64,000 nt of DNA from a virus. Made by a program: the position numbers and the translations under genes. Under the pieces are notes generated by a model that saw only the letters and a list, made by a program, of their open reading frames with translations, made no database searches and had not been told where the DNA came from. Below are positions 1-8,256 of the stretch, piece after piece; positions within the stretch are counted from its first letter, which is position 1, and every line of letters starts with the position of its first letter. The stretch covers positions 1 through 64,000 of the IMG/VR virus record IMGVR_UViG_3300035438_000894; one strand, 5' to 3'.

Positions 1-35
1 ATTGATTAATTTTTTTTAGTTTATATATTAGTCTT

Positions 36-815
36 ATGGGTAGAAAAAAGAAATTGTCCTTCAAATTAAATCCTGAGTGGATGTTGAAGGAACCATTAGA
101 TTTTGAATATAACAAATATACTTTGTTAGATTATATTCAAAAATGTGAAAAAGGATTTGACAAGTTGGAGATTTATCCTGACTTTGTTGAAATTTCATTG
201 CACTTAGCAAATTTACAATCATTAGTTAAAGAAAATACATTATTATTAACAAATAAGAAATTTGAATCTTGTGATGATGAAATTTTAGTTAAGGAACTTA
301 CACCGAAAAAACCAAGGGATTTAACGAAAGAAGAAGAAGAGGAACTAGTAAAAACTTTAAAGTTCTCGAATTCAAGATTATTTGATGCATTTAATATTGC
401 AAAATCAATATGGAATTTGGCTTACGACAATATTGACTTGTATATCAAGAAGAATAGAAAATCAATTGCAACTGGACATGGTTATGTTTTTTATCATAAT
501 AAATTAGATACAAAAATATTCGTATGGGAATATGAAATTAAAAAATCTAAAGAAGACAGACATAGCCATAAAACATATGTTACTTCGATTTATAGTGGTT
601 CTTCAGAAGATTTACTAGTCCCTGAAATAATCGAAGCCTTTTCAACTTGGAATCAAACGGATTATTTTAAAGACCTCCCAATATTTGAAATACAATCTTC
701 ACAAAATTTTCCAATGGAACAAACTTTAGTTCCTATCATGAAGAGAAAACTTACTTCATATATTTATCAAATTGTTAATTCAGAAAAGTTAAATAACTTT
801 GACTTTGAAAAATAA
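36..815 (+). CDS. Hypothetical phage protein, 259 aa
   Basis: I do not recognise this family. The protein is 259 aa, starts MGRKKKLS and has a basic N-terminus, an acidic stretch near residue 100 (KEEEEEL) and no membrane segment or signal peptide. The ATG start follows an AT-rich leader. It leads a run of same-strand genes up to the terminator at 3.49 kb, so it is probably co-transcribed with the kinase and methyltransferase genes. No catalytic motif is evident. Confidence 0.7.
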   Translation: MGRKKKLSFKLNPEWMLKEPLDFEYNKYTLLDYIQKCEKGFDKLEIYPDFVEISLHLANLQSLVKENTLLLTNKKFESCDDEILVKELTPKKPRDLTKEEEEELVKTLKFSNSRLFDAFNIAKSIWNLAYDNIDLYIKKNRKSIATGHGYVFYHNKLDTKIFVWEYEIKKSKEDRHSHKTYVTSIYSGSSEDLLVPEIIEAFSTWNQTDYFKDLPIFEIQSSQNFPMEQTLVPIMKRKLTSYIYQIVNSEKLNNFDFEK

Positions 816-833
816 TTTGATTATTATTCCCTT

Positions 834-1043
834 GTGGGATTTAACAAAAGATATATAACAAAACAATCATCTTTAGAGGCTCTCAACTGTAATGGATTAA
901 AACTCTATTATGGTCGGGCCGATACGATGATATTTGAAGATGACCTTAGTGAAATCATTTATGACTTATACTTGTCCGGGAAACCCGAACAGGAAATACT
1001 AAACATTATTAATTTAAACACGGAAAAAGATGAAGTGCATTAA
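834..1043 (+). CDS. Small hypothetical protein with GTG start
   Basis: A 69-aa reading frame beginning at GTG, with no ATG in a sensible position. It overlaps the next gene by 14 nt. The mixed charged and hydrophobic composition suggests a small soluble protein. The family is unknown and the exact start uncertain. Confidence 0.5.
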   Translation: MGFNKRYITKQSSLEALNCNGLKLYYGRADTMIFEDDLSEIIYDLYLSGKPEQEILNIINLNTEKDEVH

Positions 1044-1260
1044 AACAATTAAAAAAACCAACTCAAGAGAGATTGGAGAAGTAATCAGAACTGAAGAAAA
1101 AGATGCTGACATAAGAGTGAGTACAGGTGTTTGGGCGTATTGTCCAAAGAGTGAATGGAAAGCGTTAACAAGGAGAGTTAAACCTGTTATTAAGAAAGAA
1201 ACTGAAGAAGGTTCTGAGGATAAACCTATTACCAAAAGAGGTAAGAATAATATTCAGTAA
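1030..1260 (+). CDS. Small basic hypothetical protein
   Basis: A 76-aa protein with about 20 Lys/Arg and a flexible charged C-terminus (EEGSEDKPITKRGKNN). It sits tightly between the preceding small ORF and the DUF3310-like gene, which supports co-transcription. Family not recognised. Confidence 0.6.
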   Translation: MKCIKTIKKTNSREIGEVIRTEEKDADIRVSTGVWAYCPKSEWKALTRRVKPVIKKETEEGSEDKPITKRGKNNIQ

Positions 1261-1265
1261 TTATT

Positions 1266-1484
1266 ATGACTAAAGAAATGGTGAACAACCCTGACCATTA
1301 TGGGGGCGTAGATAACCCATATGAGGCTATTAAGGTGATAGAAAATTGGTCTTTAGATTTTCATTTGGGTAATACTGTAAAGTATATCTCAAGGGCCGGT
1401 AAAAAAAATCCTGATAAAGAAATTGAAGATTTGAAAAAAGCGATGTTTTATTTGGATAGAAAGATAAAAAATTTAGAAAAATGA
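1266..1484 (+). CDS. DUF3310-like protein (SaV-like)
   Basis: A 72-aa protein with the hallmarks of the phage DUF3310 family: N-terminal VNNPDHYGG, then EAIKVIENW, then LGNTVKYISRAGKK, then DLKKAMFYLDRKI. Members are common in phages next to nucleotide-metabolism genes and are sometimes annotated as nucleotide kinases, but their biochemical role is unproven. The 3' end overlaps the start of the kinase-like gene by 4 nt (ATGA), indicating translational coupling. Confidence 0.85.
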   Translation: MTKEMVNNPDHYGGVDNPYEAIKVIENWSLDFHLGNTVKYISRAGKKNPDKEIEDLKKAMFYLDRKIKNLEK

Positions 1485-1927
1485 TATATTATTTAGTCGG
1501 ACAACCTCACGCTGGTAAGACCACATTGTCCAAATTATTAAAAGACCATTTATCCTCGCAAAACATTATTCAAATAGATGGGGATGATATCAGAGACATC
1601 TTTCAAAATAAAGATTACTCTGAAGAAGGTAGAAGAAAAAATATTCAAAGAGCTCAAGACATTGCAACGTTTTTAAATGTTAAGGGGTTTAATGTCATAA
1701 TATCATTAGTTTCACCTTATAAAGATTTGAGGGATGAATTAAAAGAAAAAAGTGAAGTAGTTGAAATTTATATTCATACAACGGATATCCGAGGTAGAGA
1801 AAATTTTCATGTTGAGAATTATGAAAAACCAACTGAAAATTATATAGACATTGACACCACAGGTATTTCTGAATTCGATTCAATTGGTGAATTAATAGAT
1901 AAAATTGACGAACATATTAGTAAGTAA
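1481..1927 (+). CDS. P-loop kinase, adenylylsulfate-kinase-like
   Basis: A 148-aa P-loop kinase. Walker A is GQPHAGKTT at residues 7-15. IDGDDIRD near residue 32 and the EEGRRKNIQRAQD segment match the substrate-binding region of adenylylsulfate kinases (D-G-D-x-R, then E-x-R-x-x-N-x-x-R). The family phosphorylates a nucleotide or a small phosphate acceptor with ATP. The phage substrate cannot be told from sequence. The stop overlaps the ATG of the following nucleotidyltransferase, so the two are probably made together and may act on linked substrates. Confidence 0.75.
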   Translation: MIYYLVGQPHAGKTTLSKLLKDHLSSQNIIQIDGDDIRDIFQNKDYSEEGRRKNIQRAQDIATFLNVKGFNVIISLVSPYKDLRDELKEKSEVVEIYIHTTDIRGRENFHVENYEKPTENYIDIDTTGISEFDSIGELIDKIDEHISK

Positions 1928-2337
1928 TGGAAAATTGGGAAAGAAAAAAACACGTACAAGCTGCGTTTGCTTCATCATCAACAAATAAAAAATATTCAAT
2001 GTTTGTTGGAAGATGGCAACCATGGCACCATGGACACAGAGCCTTGATTGACCAACAACTTAATTTAGACAAAAATGTATTACTTTGTGTAAGAGATGTT
2101 GAGATTGACGATAAAAACCCATTTTCGACTGAATGGGTTGTGAATAATTTAAACAATGAATTAAAAGAATTAATTGAAGAAGGTCGATTGGTAATTCAAG
2201 TCATTCCGGACATTGATAGTATTAATATTGGTCGAGGTGTTGGATATGATGTAATTGAACATTTCCCACCGGATGAGATTAAGAATATTTCTGCAACCAA
2301 AATTAGGGAACAGATGAAAAAGGATGGTAAGTTATGA
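1927..2337 (+). CDS. Nucleotidyltransferase, NMNAT/cytidylyltransferase-like
   Basis: A 136-aa protein of the HxGH nucleotidyltransferase superfamily. FVGRWQPWHHGHRAL (residues 25-39) holds the G-x-F/W-x-P-x-H-x-GH nucleotide-binding motif, and ISATKIREQ near the C-terminus matches the second IS-x-T-x-IR motif. Known relatives make NAD (NMN adenylyltransferase) or activate head groups. It is coupled by overlaps to the upstream kinase and the downstream 98-aa gene. Substrate unknown. Confidence 0.75.
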   Translation: MENWERKKHVQAAFASSSTNKKYSMFVGRWQPWHHGHRALIDQQLNLDKNVLLCVRDVEIDDKNPFSTEWVVNNLNNELKELIEEGRLVIQVIPDIDSINIGRGVGYDVIEHFPPDEIKNISATKIREQMKKDGKL

Positions 2338-2630
2338 CAGTAGATATTGACCAATACGCGGAAGGTGCGGTTTTATTAGATGGGTTAGAGGACGCAATTA
2401 TTGGGATTGTTGAGGATTTTGGTTCTCCGGGAAGAAAAATGTTATATTCTAAACCAAGAATATTACACATCCTACAAGAAAGAGATTTAATGACTTATGG
2501 TGAAGCTGAAGAGTTTTATGATTATAATATATTAGGTTTATATGCGGGCGAATTAACACCAGTATTTTTAGATTTAGAGATTACACCAATAAAAAAAGAA
2601 GATGGTTGGGAATACCAATTAATAGAATAG
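2334..2630 (+). CDS. Hypothetical acidic protein
   Basis: A 98-aa acidic protein (MTVDIDQYAEGAVLLDGLEDAI...) translationally coupled to the nucleotidyltransferase by an ATGA overlap. It contains no membrane segment and no motif I recognise. Its position between the nucleotidyltransferase and the DNA methyltransferase makes a small accessory role plausible but unproven. Confidence 0.65.
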   Translation: MTVDIDQYAEGAVLLDGLEDAIIGIVEDFGSPGRKMLYSKPRILHILQERDLMTYGEAEEFYDYNILGLYAGELTPVFLDLEITPIKKEDGWEYQLIE

Positions 2631-2631
2631 T

Positions 2632-3483
2632 ATGATAGAAACAGGAAAGATTATAAATGGTGAGTGTGTTGAGGTTATGGGAACATTTCCTGAAGGTTGT
2701 GTGGATTTAGTGGTGACTAGTCCTCCATATTCAGTTAACATCAAATACGATGTCTATAACGATAGTATTCCAATGGATGAATATTGGGATTTTACAACAA
2801 AATGGTTAACTGAAGCGTATAGAGTATTAAAGGATGACGGAAGAATTGCTATCAATGTTCCAATAGAAGTGAATGTTCAAGAAAGAGGTGGGAGAATACT
2901 ATTCAACGCTGAATTTTGGATGAAGATGAAGGAAGTCGGGTTTAAGTTCTACGGGATGGTTGATTTAACTGAAGATTCACCACATAGAGTGAGACAAACC
3001 GCTTGGGGTTCGTGGATGTCAGCATCCAGTCCCTATATCTATAACCCAAAAGAATGTATTATATTGGCTTATAAGAAGACAAGTAAAAAATTAACCAAAG
3101 GTGAATCTCAATGGACGGGAAACCCAACTAAAGTAATTCAAGAAGACGGAACCATTAAAAATAAAATGGTTTATAAAGATGAGGATAAGAAAGAGTTTAT
3201 GAACTTGGTTTTTGGAAGGTGGGAATACTTTGCAGATACTAAATCATTAACCAAGGCAACATTTAGTTTAGACATTCCGAGCAAAGCGATTAAGATATTA
3301 TCTTATAAGAACGATATTGTTCTTGACCCCTTCATGGGTAGCGGGACTTCGGCGGTCAGTGCTGAAACGTTGGGCCGCAGATGGATTGGAATTGAAGTAT
3401 CTCCGGGTTATTGTGAGGTCGCAAGAAATAGAATTAAAAATTTTATTAGAGAACGAGAACAAATTGAATTAGAATTAAAATAG
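2632..3483 (+). CDS. DNA methyltransferase (TSPPY type)
   Basis: A 283-aa amino-methyltransferase with the catalytic motif IV first (TSPPY, near residue 32) and the AdoMet-binding motif I late (DPFMGSGTSAVSAE, near residue 231), the beta-class order. TSPPY is typical of N4-cytosine or N6-adenine modifying enzymes. The adjoining WIGIEVSPGYCEVARNRI helix fits the family. No restriction endonuclease lies beside it, so it is probably an orphan that protects phage DNA. A strong hairpin terminator follows directly. Confidence 0.9.
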   Translation: MIETGKIINGECVEVMGTFPEGCVDLVVTSPPYSVNIKYDVYNDSIPMDEYWDFTTKWLTEAYRVLKDDGRIAINVPIEVNVQERGGRILFNAEFWMKMKEVGFKFYGMVDLTEDSPHRVRQTAWGSWMSASSPYIYNPKECIILAYKKTSKKLTKGESQWTGNPTKVIQEDGTIKNKMVYKDEDKKEFMNLVFGRWEYFADTKSLTKATFSLDIPSKAIKILSYKNDIVLDPFMGSGTSAVSAETLGRRWIGIEVSPGYCEVARNRIKNFIREREQIELELK

Positions 3484-3485
3484 AA

Positions 3486-3508
3486 AAGGGTCGTAAGACC
3501 CTTTTTTT
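3486..3508 (+). terminator. Intrinsic terminator
   Basis: An AGGGTC / GACCCT stem around a short GTAA loop followed by seven T residues, just after the methyltransferase stop. It ends the first transcription unit. Confidence 0.85.
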
Positions 3509-3519
3509 GTTTGTATTGA

Positions 3520-3526
3520 TATTTAT
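3520..3526 (+). promoter_or_regulatory. TATTTAT late-type promoter box
   Basis: TATTTAT 14 nt upstream of the ATG of the first IITES-tagged gene. The same box precedes many tagged genes in this window, on both strands, usually 4-6 nt before the start codon. Confidence 0.5.
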
Positions 3527-3540
3527 AATTAAAATAAAAA

Positions 3541-4599
3541 ATGAAGAATATCATTATAACAGAATCTCATTTGAAATCCATCCAAGAAAGATATATCGGT
3601 GGGGAATCATTATATGATGAAAACACCCAAATGTTAAACGAAGAATGGTGGAACACTCTTGGAGATGTTGTGGGTATTTTCGACCCAACAGGAGTTGTTG
3701 ATTTGGTTAATGGTCTTGATTATATTCGTCAAGGGGAATATTTATTTGGGTTTTTGTCTATGATAGCAATTGTTCCTTATGTTGGAGATGTAATTGCCAA
3801 ACCACTTATGGGGGTATCGAAAGGTAGTAAAGCTATGAGAGGTGTAAATGAGGCGATGGGTATTGTAAAAAATGGGGGTAATGTTGCAGACGCTAGTAAA
3901 ATATTATCTGATGCAGGAAAGGCTTCACCACTATTTAGTAAATTGTTAAACACTTCAATTAGTTGGGGAGGTAAATTAAGACAAATTATTGATAGAATCC
4001 CTGGCGGAAAATTAACTGCGGGGTTAAGAAAAACATTAATAGATTGGATTGACCTTTTTACTGGTGTAGCTAGACAAAGAAAAAATGTTACTAAAGTAAC
4101 TGCAAATTTTGCTAAAAGAATTAAAGCGGCTGACCCGGCAACTGCAACTGCATTGGTAAAACAATTAAAAACACAGTTAGGTAAAAGTAGTAGGACATTA
4201 AGAGATTATAAAATGACTGACCCTTCATTTATGGCTAAATATGTTTGGCCTGGAGTTTCACTTAGAAATAGAGAATTAACCGGATTAATGAGAAAAACTA
4301 AATTCTATGCGGGATTGCTTGATTATTTGGGTGTTGGAAACTTTGTTGGACCTGAAGAATTATCTGAAAAGATGGGAGAAGAGAATGTAAAACAAAAAAT
4401 GATTGAATATTCAAAAACTCAGGAAGGTCAGAAAAATTGGGGTGAAGATATGAGTGGAGTGTCACAAGAAACAACTACACCAACACCTCCTGCACCTCCC
4501 ACACAACCAAGTTCGGATAATGGTATTAAAGACGACCCATTTAATCAAATGTTGAAAGGGATTCTTATGGGTAAATTAAACCCAATACCGGGAATGTAA
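3541..4599 (+). CDS. IITES-tagged protein with hydrophobic helices, possible virion protein
   Basis: A 352-aa protein beginning MKNIIITESHLKSIQER, the N-terminal tag shared by many proteins here. Residues about 45-90 (DPTGVVDLVNGLDYIRQGEYLFGF then LSMIAIVPYVGDVIAKPL) are strongly hydrophobic and resemble the glycine-rich region that precedes toxin domains in polymorphic toxins. The C-terminus has a Pro/Thr linker (TTTPTPPAPPTQP). The next gene carries LysM. I infer a membrane-interacting virion or lysis-related role with low confidence. Confidence 0.6.
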   Translation: MKNIIITESHLKSIQERYIGGESLYDENTQMLNEEWWNTLGDVVGIFDPTGVVDLVNGLDYIRQGEYLFGFLSMIAIVPYVGDVIAKPLMGVSKGSKAMRGVNEAMGIVKNGGNVADASKILSDAGKASPLFSKLLNTSISWGGKLRQIIDRIPGGKLTAGLRKTLIDWIDLFTGVARQRKNVTKVTANFAKRIKAADPATATALVKQLKTQLGKSSRTLRDYKMTDPSFMAKYVWPGVSLRNRELTGLMRKTKFYAGLLDYLGVGNFVGPEELSEKMGEENVKQKMIEYSKTQEGQKNWGEDMSGVSQETTTPTPPAPPTQPSSDNGIKDDPFNQMLKGILMGKLNPIPGM

Positions 4600-4627
4600 T
4601 ATATAAATAATAATAAAAAAAATACAC

Positions 4628-4975
4628 ATGACAAAGATTATAAGATTAACTGAATCAGATTTAACAAATATTGTTAGAAGAGTTATTGAAGAACAAATGA
4701 ATACTCAATCACCGATTGATATTCAAATGACTAAAATTAAACCTGAAATGGGTGGAAAATATTGTTTTGGGAACCCACAACGAATGAAATCAACTTACGG
4801 AAATAATGTTGTATTACATAAAGTTAGAACTGGTGATACATTAAGTGGTATTGCATCGAAATATCCTGGTGTTAGTAGTGTTGACGAAATAATTGCAACT
4901 AATAAAAGTTGTCAATTATCAAAAGGGTTAAAAGGTGGGGATGTGATTGCTATTATAATGACACCTTCAGTGTGA
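4628..4975 (+). CDS. LysM-domain protein with RLTESDL tag
   Basis: A 115-aa protein. Residues 1-22 form the tag MTKIIRLTESDLTNIVRRVI. Residues about 60-112 form a LysM-type peptidoglycan-binding module (HKVRTGDTLSGIASKY, then IIATN, then LKGGDVIAI). LysM binds N-acetylglucosamine-containing glycans, so the protein probably contacts the cell wall during infection or release. A TATAAATAATAA stretch lies upstream, close to the T4-type late box. Confidence 0.85.
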   Translation: MTKIIRLTESDLTNIVRRVIEEQMNTQSPIDIQMTKIKPEMGGKYCFGNPQRMKSTYGNNVVLHKVRTGDTLSGIASKYPGVSSVDEIIATNKSCQLSKGLKGGDVIAIIMTPSV

Positions 4976-5254
4976 TATGAAAAAAAGTGAATAACGTTAA
5001 ATCAGAACGATTAAAGAAAAATGTTTAAGATTATAAAGTATCGATGTAGGGGTTTCCATATATCGGCAACAACATTATCTTTCAATACAATTGAGGTAGT
5101 ATGTTCAAACATAGGTCTTATGGTAGATATACCCCATTTAGAAATAATCCTGATGAGGGTTTTTTTATTATGTCGTAGCCATTGGGTTTTGTTCAAGTAT
5201 CTTGTAATCTTTTCAAGAAGGGGAAGAAATACAAGAACACCTGAGGGGCAAAAA
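4976..5254. other. Gap without a convincing gene
   Basis: Reading frames exist on both strands (about 60-80 codons) but have no family resemblance and unusual composition. A short frame at 5101-5178 (MFKHRSYGRYTPFRNNPDEG...) could be a real 25-aa peptide or a broken gene. I see no clear promoter, only a weak GATGAGGG-T7 stretch near 5152. Confidence 0.4.
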
Positions 5255-5602
5255 TTAGAGTAAGTATTCTATAACATCACCCGCTTCGATATTTAAATAT
5301 TCACAGGTTCCACCTTCAAGTTCTAGTACGATATTACCGTTACCACAATAACTTGAACATTCTTCACCTTCACATGGAGGACAGTTGTGGTGGATATTTA
5401 CAATAACATTATTACGGATGATTATGATATCCAAATTGGTTATACAATTCTTCATCCAAAAACATTGTTTGTTACCTCCCATTAGGAATAACAAACCTTC
5501 AAAAGATTTGTCAAATGTTTTTCCCATCATGCCAATCGCTTGAGATTTCTTATCAATTAGGGTTTTGACTTTGAAGATATTTTGATTAATTTTTACATTC
5601 AT
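5255..5602 (-). CDS. DUF192 family protein
   Basis: A 115-aa protein matching DUF192: QAIGMMGKTFDKSFEGLLFLM (two adjacent segments), CFWMKNCITNLDIIII, a conserved H-H-N-C-P-P-C segment and a closing LELEGGTCEYLNIEAGD. DUF192 proteins are small beta-rich proteins, usually exported, of unknown function. This copy lacks a signal peptide and has extra cysteines (CPPCEGEECSSYC). A TATTTAT box lies 5 nt upstream on its strand, between it and the divergent Nudix gene. Confidence 0.85.
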   Translation of the reverse strand: MNVKINQNIFKVKTLIDKKSQAIGMMGKTFDKSFEGLLFLMGGNKQCFWMKNCITNLDIIIIRNNVIVNIHHNCPPCEGEECSSYCGNGNIVLELEGGTCEYLNIEAGDVIEYLL

Positions 5603-5606
5603 AACA

Positions 5607-5613
5607 ATAAATA
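5607..5613 (-). promoter_or_regulatory. TATTTAT late-type box for the DUF192 gene
   Basis: On the minus strand TATTTAT precedes the ATG by about 5 nt, giving a nearly leaderless transcript. It shares the 13-nt intergenic space with the start of the divergent Nudix gene. Confidence 0.45.
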
Positions 5614-5614
5614 T

Positions 5615-6037
5615 ATGGAAATTACAAGGTATGCTGGTGTTTTAGTAAAATGTGGTGATAAAGTTTTACTATGTAAGAGAAACGCCAAAGGATTATATCC
5701 CGGAATGTGGTCATTACCCGGAGGTCATCTTGAAGATGGGGAGACAACAATGGATTGTGCAAAAAGAGAACATTTCGAAGAAACGGATATTGATATTGAC
5801 GATTACGATTTAACCTTTATCGGTGTTGTACCAAGGACAAATCGTGACGGTACGAAAATCAGGGGTATAATGTATGTTTATCAATTGGATACTGATAAAG
5901 AATTAAAGCCTGATTTTGATAATGCTATGTCAGGTGATGAACATAGCAATTGGGAATACTTCACACTCAATCAAATCAAACCGGAACAGACCGGAGTGAA
6001 CTTACACAAACTTATTTCGATAGTAATGAAAAAATAA
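5615..6037 (+). CDS. Nudix hydrolase
   Basis: A 140-aa Nudix hydrolase. The Nudix box is GGHLEDGETTMDCAKREHFEETD (in two parts: GGHLEDGE, then REHFEETD) near residues 37-59, with the Mg-binding REXXEE glutamates intact. The N-terminal RYAGVLVKCGDKVLLCKR strand is typical of MutT-like enzymes. These hydrolyse nucleoside diphosphates linked to another group, for sanitation or nucleotide turnover. I chose ATG 5615 over an upstream TTG because the domain starts right there. Confidence 0.88.
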   Translation: MEITRYAGVLVKCGDKVLLCKRNAKGLYPGMWSLPGGHLEDGETTMDCAKREHFEETDIDIDDYDLTFIGVVPRTNRDGTKIRGIMYVYQLDTDKELKPDFDNAMSGDEHSNWEYFTLNQIKPEQTGVNLHKLISIVMKK

Positions 6038-6071
6038 TTCATTTTTTATTTGGAGGTACCAAAATTAATAG

Positions 6072-6079
6072 TATCTTTG
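6072..6079 (+). promoter_or_regulatory. Host-type -7 box TATCTTTG
   Basis: An exact Bacteroidetes -7 box with ATG 21 nt downstream. It also fixes the start of the following gene, because upstream in-frame codons lie within the promoter. Confidence 0.75.
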
Positions 6080-6100
6080 TACTCACAAAACGATAAAGAT

Positions 6101-6355
6101 ATGGCTAAAGAGAAATTGTATAGAAGTGTTAACGGAGAGTATTTGTACTTATTCAATTGGATAGGTGGAGGATTTAATGATGTGTGGGCTTCAAGTAAAA
6201 GGGAGGCTTATGCTAAGGTGATGAGAGAAAGAAGAGAAAGTGCGAAGAAATATCCAACACATGTTAAGTTGACTCCGGACTACAATTCAATGAGGAAATG
6301 TACCTACACTGAGTATCAAGCGCAAAACCGAATGGGATGGATGATGTCAATGTAA
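6101..6355 (+). CDS. Hypothetical basic protein, 84 aa
   Basis: Starts at MAKEKLYRSVNGEYLYLFNW, downstream of a TATCTTTG promoter. It is rich in Arg/Lys (KREAYAKVMRERRESAKKY) with several aromatic residues, which suggests nucleic-acid contact. No family is recognised. It overlaps the next gene by 19 nt. Confidence 0.7.
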   Translation: MAKEKLYRSVNGEYLYLFNWIGGGFNDVWASSKREAYAKVMRERRESAKKYPTHVKLTPDYNSMRKCTYTEYQAQNRMGWMMSM

Positions 6356-6804
6356 ATGAGTTAAGTGGGCAAGGTCCTATAACGGCTTACAATAAATTCT
6401 TTAATGGTAAGATATACGACGGATACAAAAATGTAAATGGACTTCCCTTTATAGTTTCTTTCCGGGTGAGAACAATAACATTAGATTATGGCGGTGGATA
6501 TCGAATTCGGTGTGATATATTATCTTTACAGTATGATGGTGAGAATAAGATTAACACTTCTAAAATGAATCTTTTACAGTCCTACATTAAGAGAGAACTG
6601 AAGAGTGATTTGAATTTGTGTTCGATAGATAATGAAGATATTGTTATATCAAACCGAAATAAGTTTGAATATGAACTTCCTAACAAAAATATTTTACTTG
6701 GAGGTGATTATAGTCTTTATGAGAAAAGTATTAGTAAGTATTCTTATACTTCACCTAAAGATGAGATTAGTAGACTAACAGGTTACAAATTAAAAATTTA
6801 TTAA
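6337..6804 (+). CDS. Hypothetical protein, 155 aa
   Basis: A beta-rich 155-aa protein (FIVSFRVRTITLDYGGGYRIRCDIL) without transmembrane segments. It overlaps the upstream gene, so is probably expressed with it from the promoter at 6072. No motif is recognised. Confidence 0.65.
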   Translation: MDDVNVNELSGQGPITAYNKFFNGKIYDGYKNVNGLPFIVSFRVRTITLDYGGGYRIRCDILSLQYDGENKINTSKMNLLQSYIKRELKSDLNLCSIDNEDIVISNRNKFEYELPNKNILLGGDYSLYEKSISKYSYTSPKDEISRLTGYKLKIY

Positions 6805-6807
6805 GAT

Positions 6808-6909
6808 ATGACGGAATTAGGGGACGCATTCTTTACGGGAGTTATTGTGGGAATTGTTTTAGGAGTTGTGTTAATGGTTGGATTAGTGTCCAATAATAAA
6901 GAGAAATAA
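6808..6909 (+). CDS. Single-pass membrane microprotein, 33 aa
   Basis: Begins MTELGDAFFTGVIVGIVLGV; residues 8-27 are one hydrophobic helix followed by NNKEK. It follows the previous gene by 3 nt. It is likely an inner-membrane peptide of unknown role. Confidence 0.55.
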   Translation: MTELGDAFFTGVIVGIVLGVVLMVGLVSNNKEK

Positions 6910-7060
6910 AAACTACTTGAGTAAGTGGGAGTGGTCAATCAACAACCCAAAGAAGTTTCAGGTAAAACTATATATAAACGGGATGGCTGCGCCCATATAG
7001 GTAATAAGGAAGTTAATGGTTTTTAGGGGGATTGGACTAGTTTTTAACATTAACGAAAAT

Positions 7061-7153
7061 AGTCAGGTTGGATACAAGGTCGGTTCGAGTCCGATGGAAG
7101 GTTATGGATGACGGGTAGCTCCCTGTAGAGAGGTTCGATTCCTCTCCTGACTA
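7061..7153 (+). tRNA. tRNA-like element, anticodon unclear
   Basis: The ends form a perfect acceptor-type stem (AGTCAGG with CCTGACT) and a perfect T-arm (AGAGG-TTCGATT-CCTCT), 93 nt overall. The middle does not fold into a normal D-arm and anticodon arm, and holds a second T-arm-like hairpin (TCGGTTCGAGTCCGA, 7080-7094). It may be a type II tRNA with an insertion, a rearranged tRNA or a remnant. No CCA is encoded. Confidence 0.45.
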
Positions 7154-7168
7154 CAAAGATTAAATTAA

Positions 7169-7450
7169 ATGGAATTACCAACGGATTACACAAAACTAGC
7201 GCCTAAACAAAGAAGAGAGGTTAGGATACAATACATAAAGGAACAGAACAATCTGTGTATGTATTGCGGGGAGACTTTAGATGAGGTTGCACCCAATAGA
7301 ATAACAGGTAAACCGATTAATTGGAAGTTGTTCCCGGAGGGATTTTTACAACATCCGATACATCTTCAACATTGTCATAAAACAAATATGACCGAAGGTG
7401 CGGTACACGCTTATTGTAATGCTGTTTTATGGCAATATGAGGGAAGATAA
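7169..7450 (+). CDS. HNH-like endonuclease
   Basis: A 93-aa protein with a zinc/HNH arrangement: CMYCGETL (residues 30-37), then HLQHCHKTNMTEGAVHAYCN (about 67-86), giving paired cysteines and the H-x-H...N core. HNH proteins nick or cut DNA and are common in phages as packaging-associated or homing nucleases. It lies within the tRNA-like gene cluster, a frequent homing location. It has no extra DNA-binding domain. Confidence 0.75.
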   Translation: MELPTDYTKLAPKQRREVRIQYIKEQNNLCMYCGETLDEVAPNRITGKPINWKLFPEGFLQHPIHLQHCHKTNMTEGAVHAYCNAVLWQYEGR

Positions 7451-7521
7451 AAAAAAACAAGAATTTAGTTGTTATATTAAAAAAAGTATTATCTTTGTGC
7501 CATAAAAATAAATAAAAAATT

Positions 7522-8037
7522 ATGATTTCAGAAGAACAATTTTTGTTAGGTTTGATGATTACATTATCAATTGGTTTAGTGGTTTTATTCAAAAAGTTAG
7601 ATACAGATGATGAATTTCCATCATTCTTACGTTGGTCTTGTGCGATTGTTAGTTCATTGTTATTAATAATTGCCATCTTCCCGATTGTTAGATGGATTGA
7701 TTCTGATAGTACTGAGTATTACTCACGTAGAGTTAACATCCAATCAATTAAGAATAGTGATGAGGTTGGAGGACATTTTATGTTGGGTTGTGGTAATATA
7801 GAACAGACAGAGTATTACTACTACTATTACAAATCAGTGGAAGGTTATGTTAGAGGTAAGAAACCGGTTGATGAGACTTTTATTGTTGAAACAACAAATG
7901 ATAAACCACACGTTGAGGTTAAGATAACTCATTATGAATCAAAGTCGGGGTTATTTAGATATTTGGATGTGGAAAATAGTAAATATAAAATAATTGTACC
8001 CAAAGGTACTGTTGTTAATAGATTTGAGGTATACTAA
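7522..8037 (+). CDS. Two-helix membrane protein
   Basis: A 171-aa protein with two hydrophobic segments (residues 8-24 and 39-58) and a beta-rich C-terminal domain that probably faces the periplasm. A TATCTTTG promoter box lies at 7490-7497, 25 nt before the ATG. It lies inside the tRNA-like cluster. Family unknown. Confidence 0.7.
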   Translation: MISEEQFLLGLMITLSIGLVVLFKKLDTDDEFPSFLRWSCAIVSSLLLIIAIFPIVRWIDSDSTEYYSRRVNIQSIKNSDEVGGHFMLGCGNIEQTEYYYYYYKSVEGYVRGKKPVDETFIVETTNDKPHVEVKITHYESKSGLFRYLDVENSKYKIIVPKGTVVNRFEVY

Positions 8038-8045
8038 ACTCAGAT

Positions 8046-8120
8046 AGTCATGATTATAAGGTCGAGCTCTTTTAGAGTGGATGGGACTTATGTCTGTGGG
8101 TTCGAGTCCCACCATGACTA
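8046..8120 (+). tRNA. tRNA-like element, 75 nt
   Basis: Perfect acceptor-type stem AGTCATG/CATGACT and perfect T-arm GTGGG-TTCGAGT-CCCAC, with normal tRNA length. The D-arm is poor and the best anticodon loop (GGATGGG) lacks U33, so the identity cannot be assigned. It may be a degenerate or unusual tRNA. CCA is not encoded. Confidence 0.45.
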
Positions 8121-8256
8121 CAAGGGGTGTTGGTAGCTCCTGACGGGTTTAGACGTGTAACTTTCCCTCCAACAACCAACCTTGTAATTATTTACACGCA
8201 ATTGGATTAATATAGAAACAACTCTTCGTAAGGTTATCAGATTAAACGTTACAAAC

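Noticed and set aside
1695-2156. Minus-strand ORFs opposite the kinase and nucleotidyltransferase genes
   Set aside because: They are shadows of clearly recognised enzymes.
5021-5263. 80-codon plus-strand ORF and an overlapping minus-strand ORF
   Set aside because: No promoter, no family, unusual composition and mutual overlap; left as an unassigned gap.
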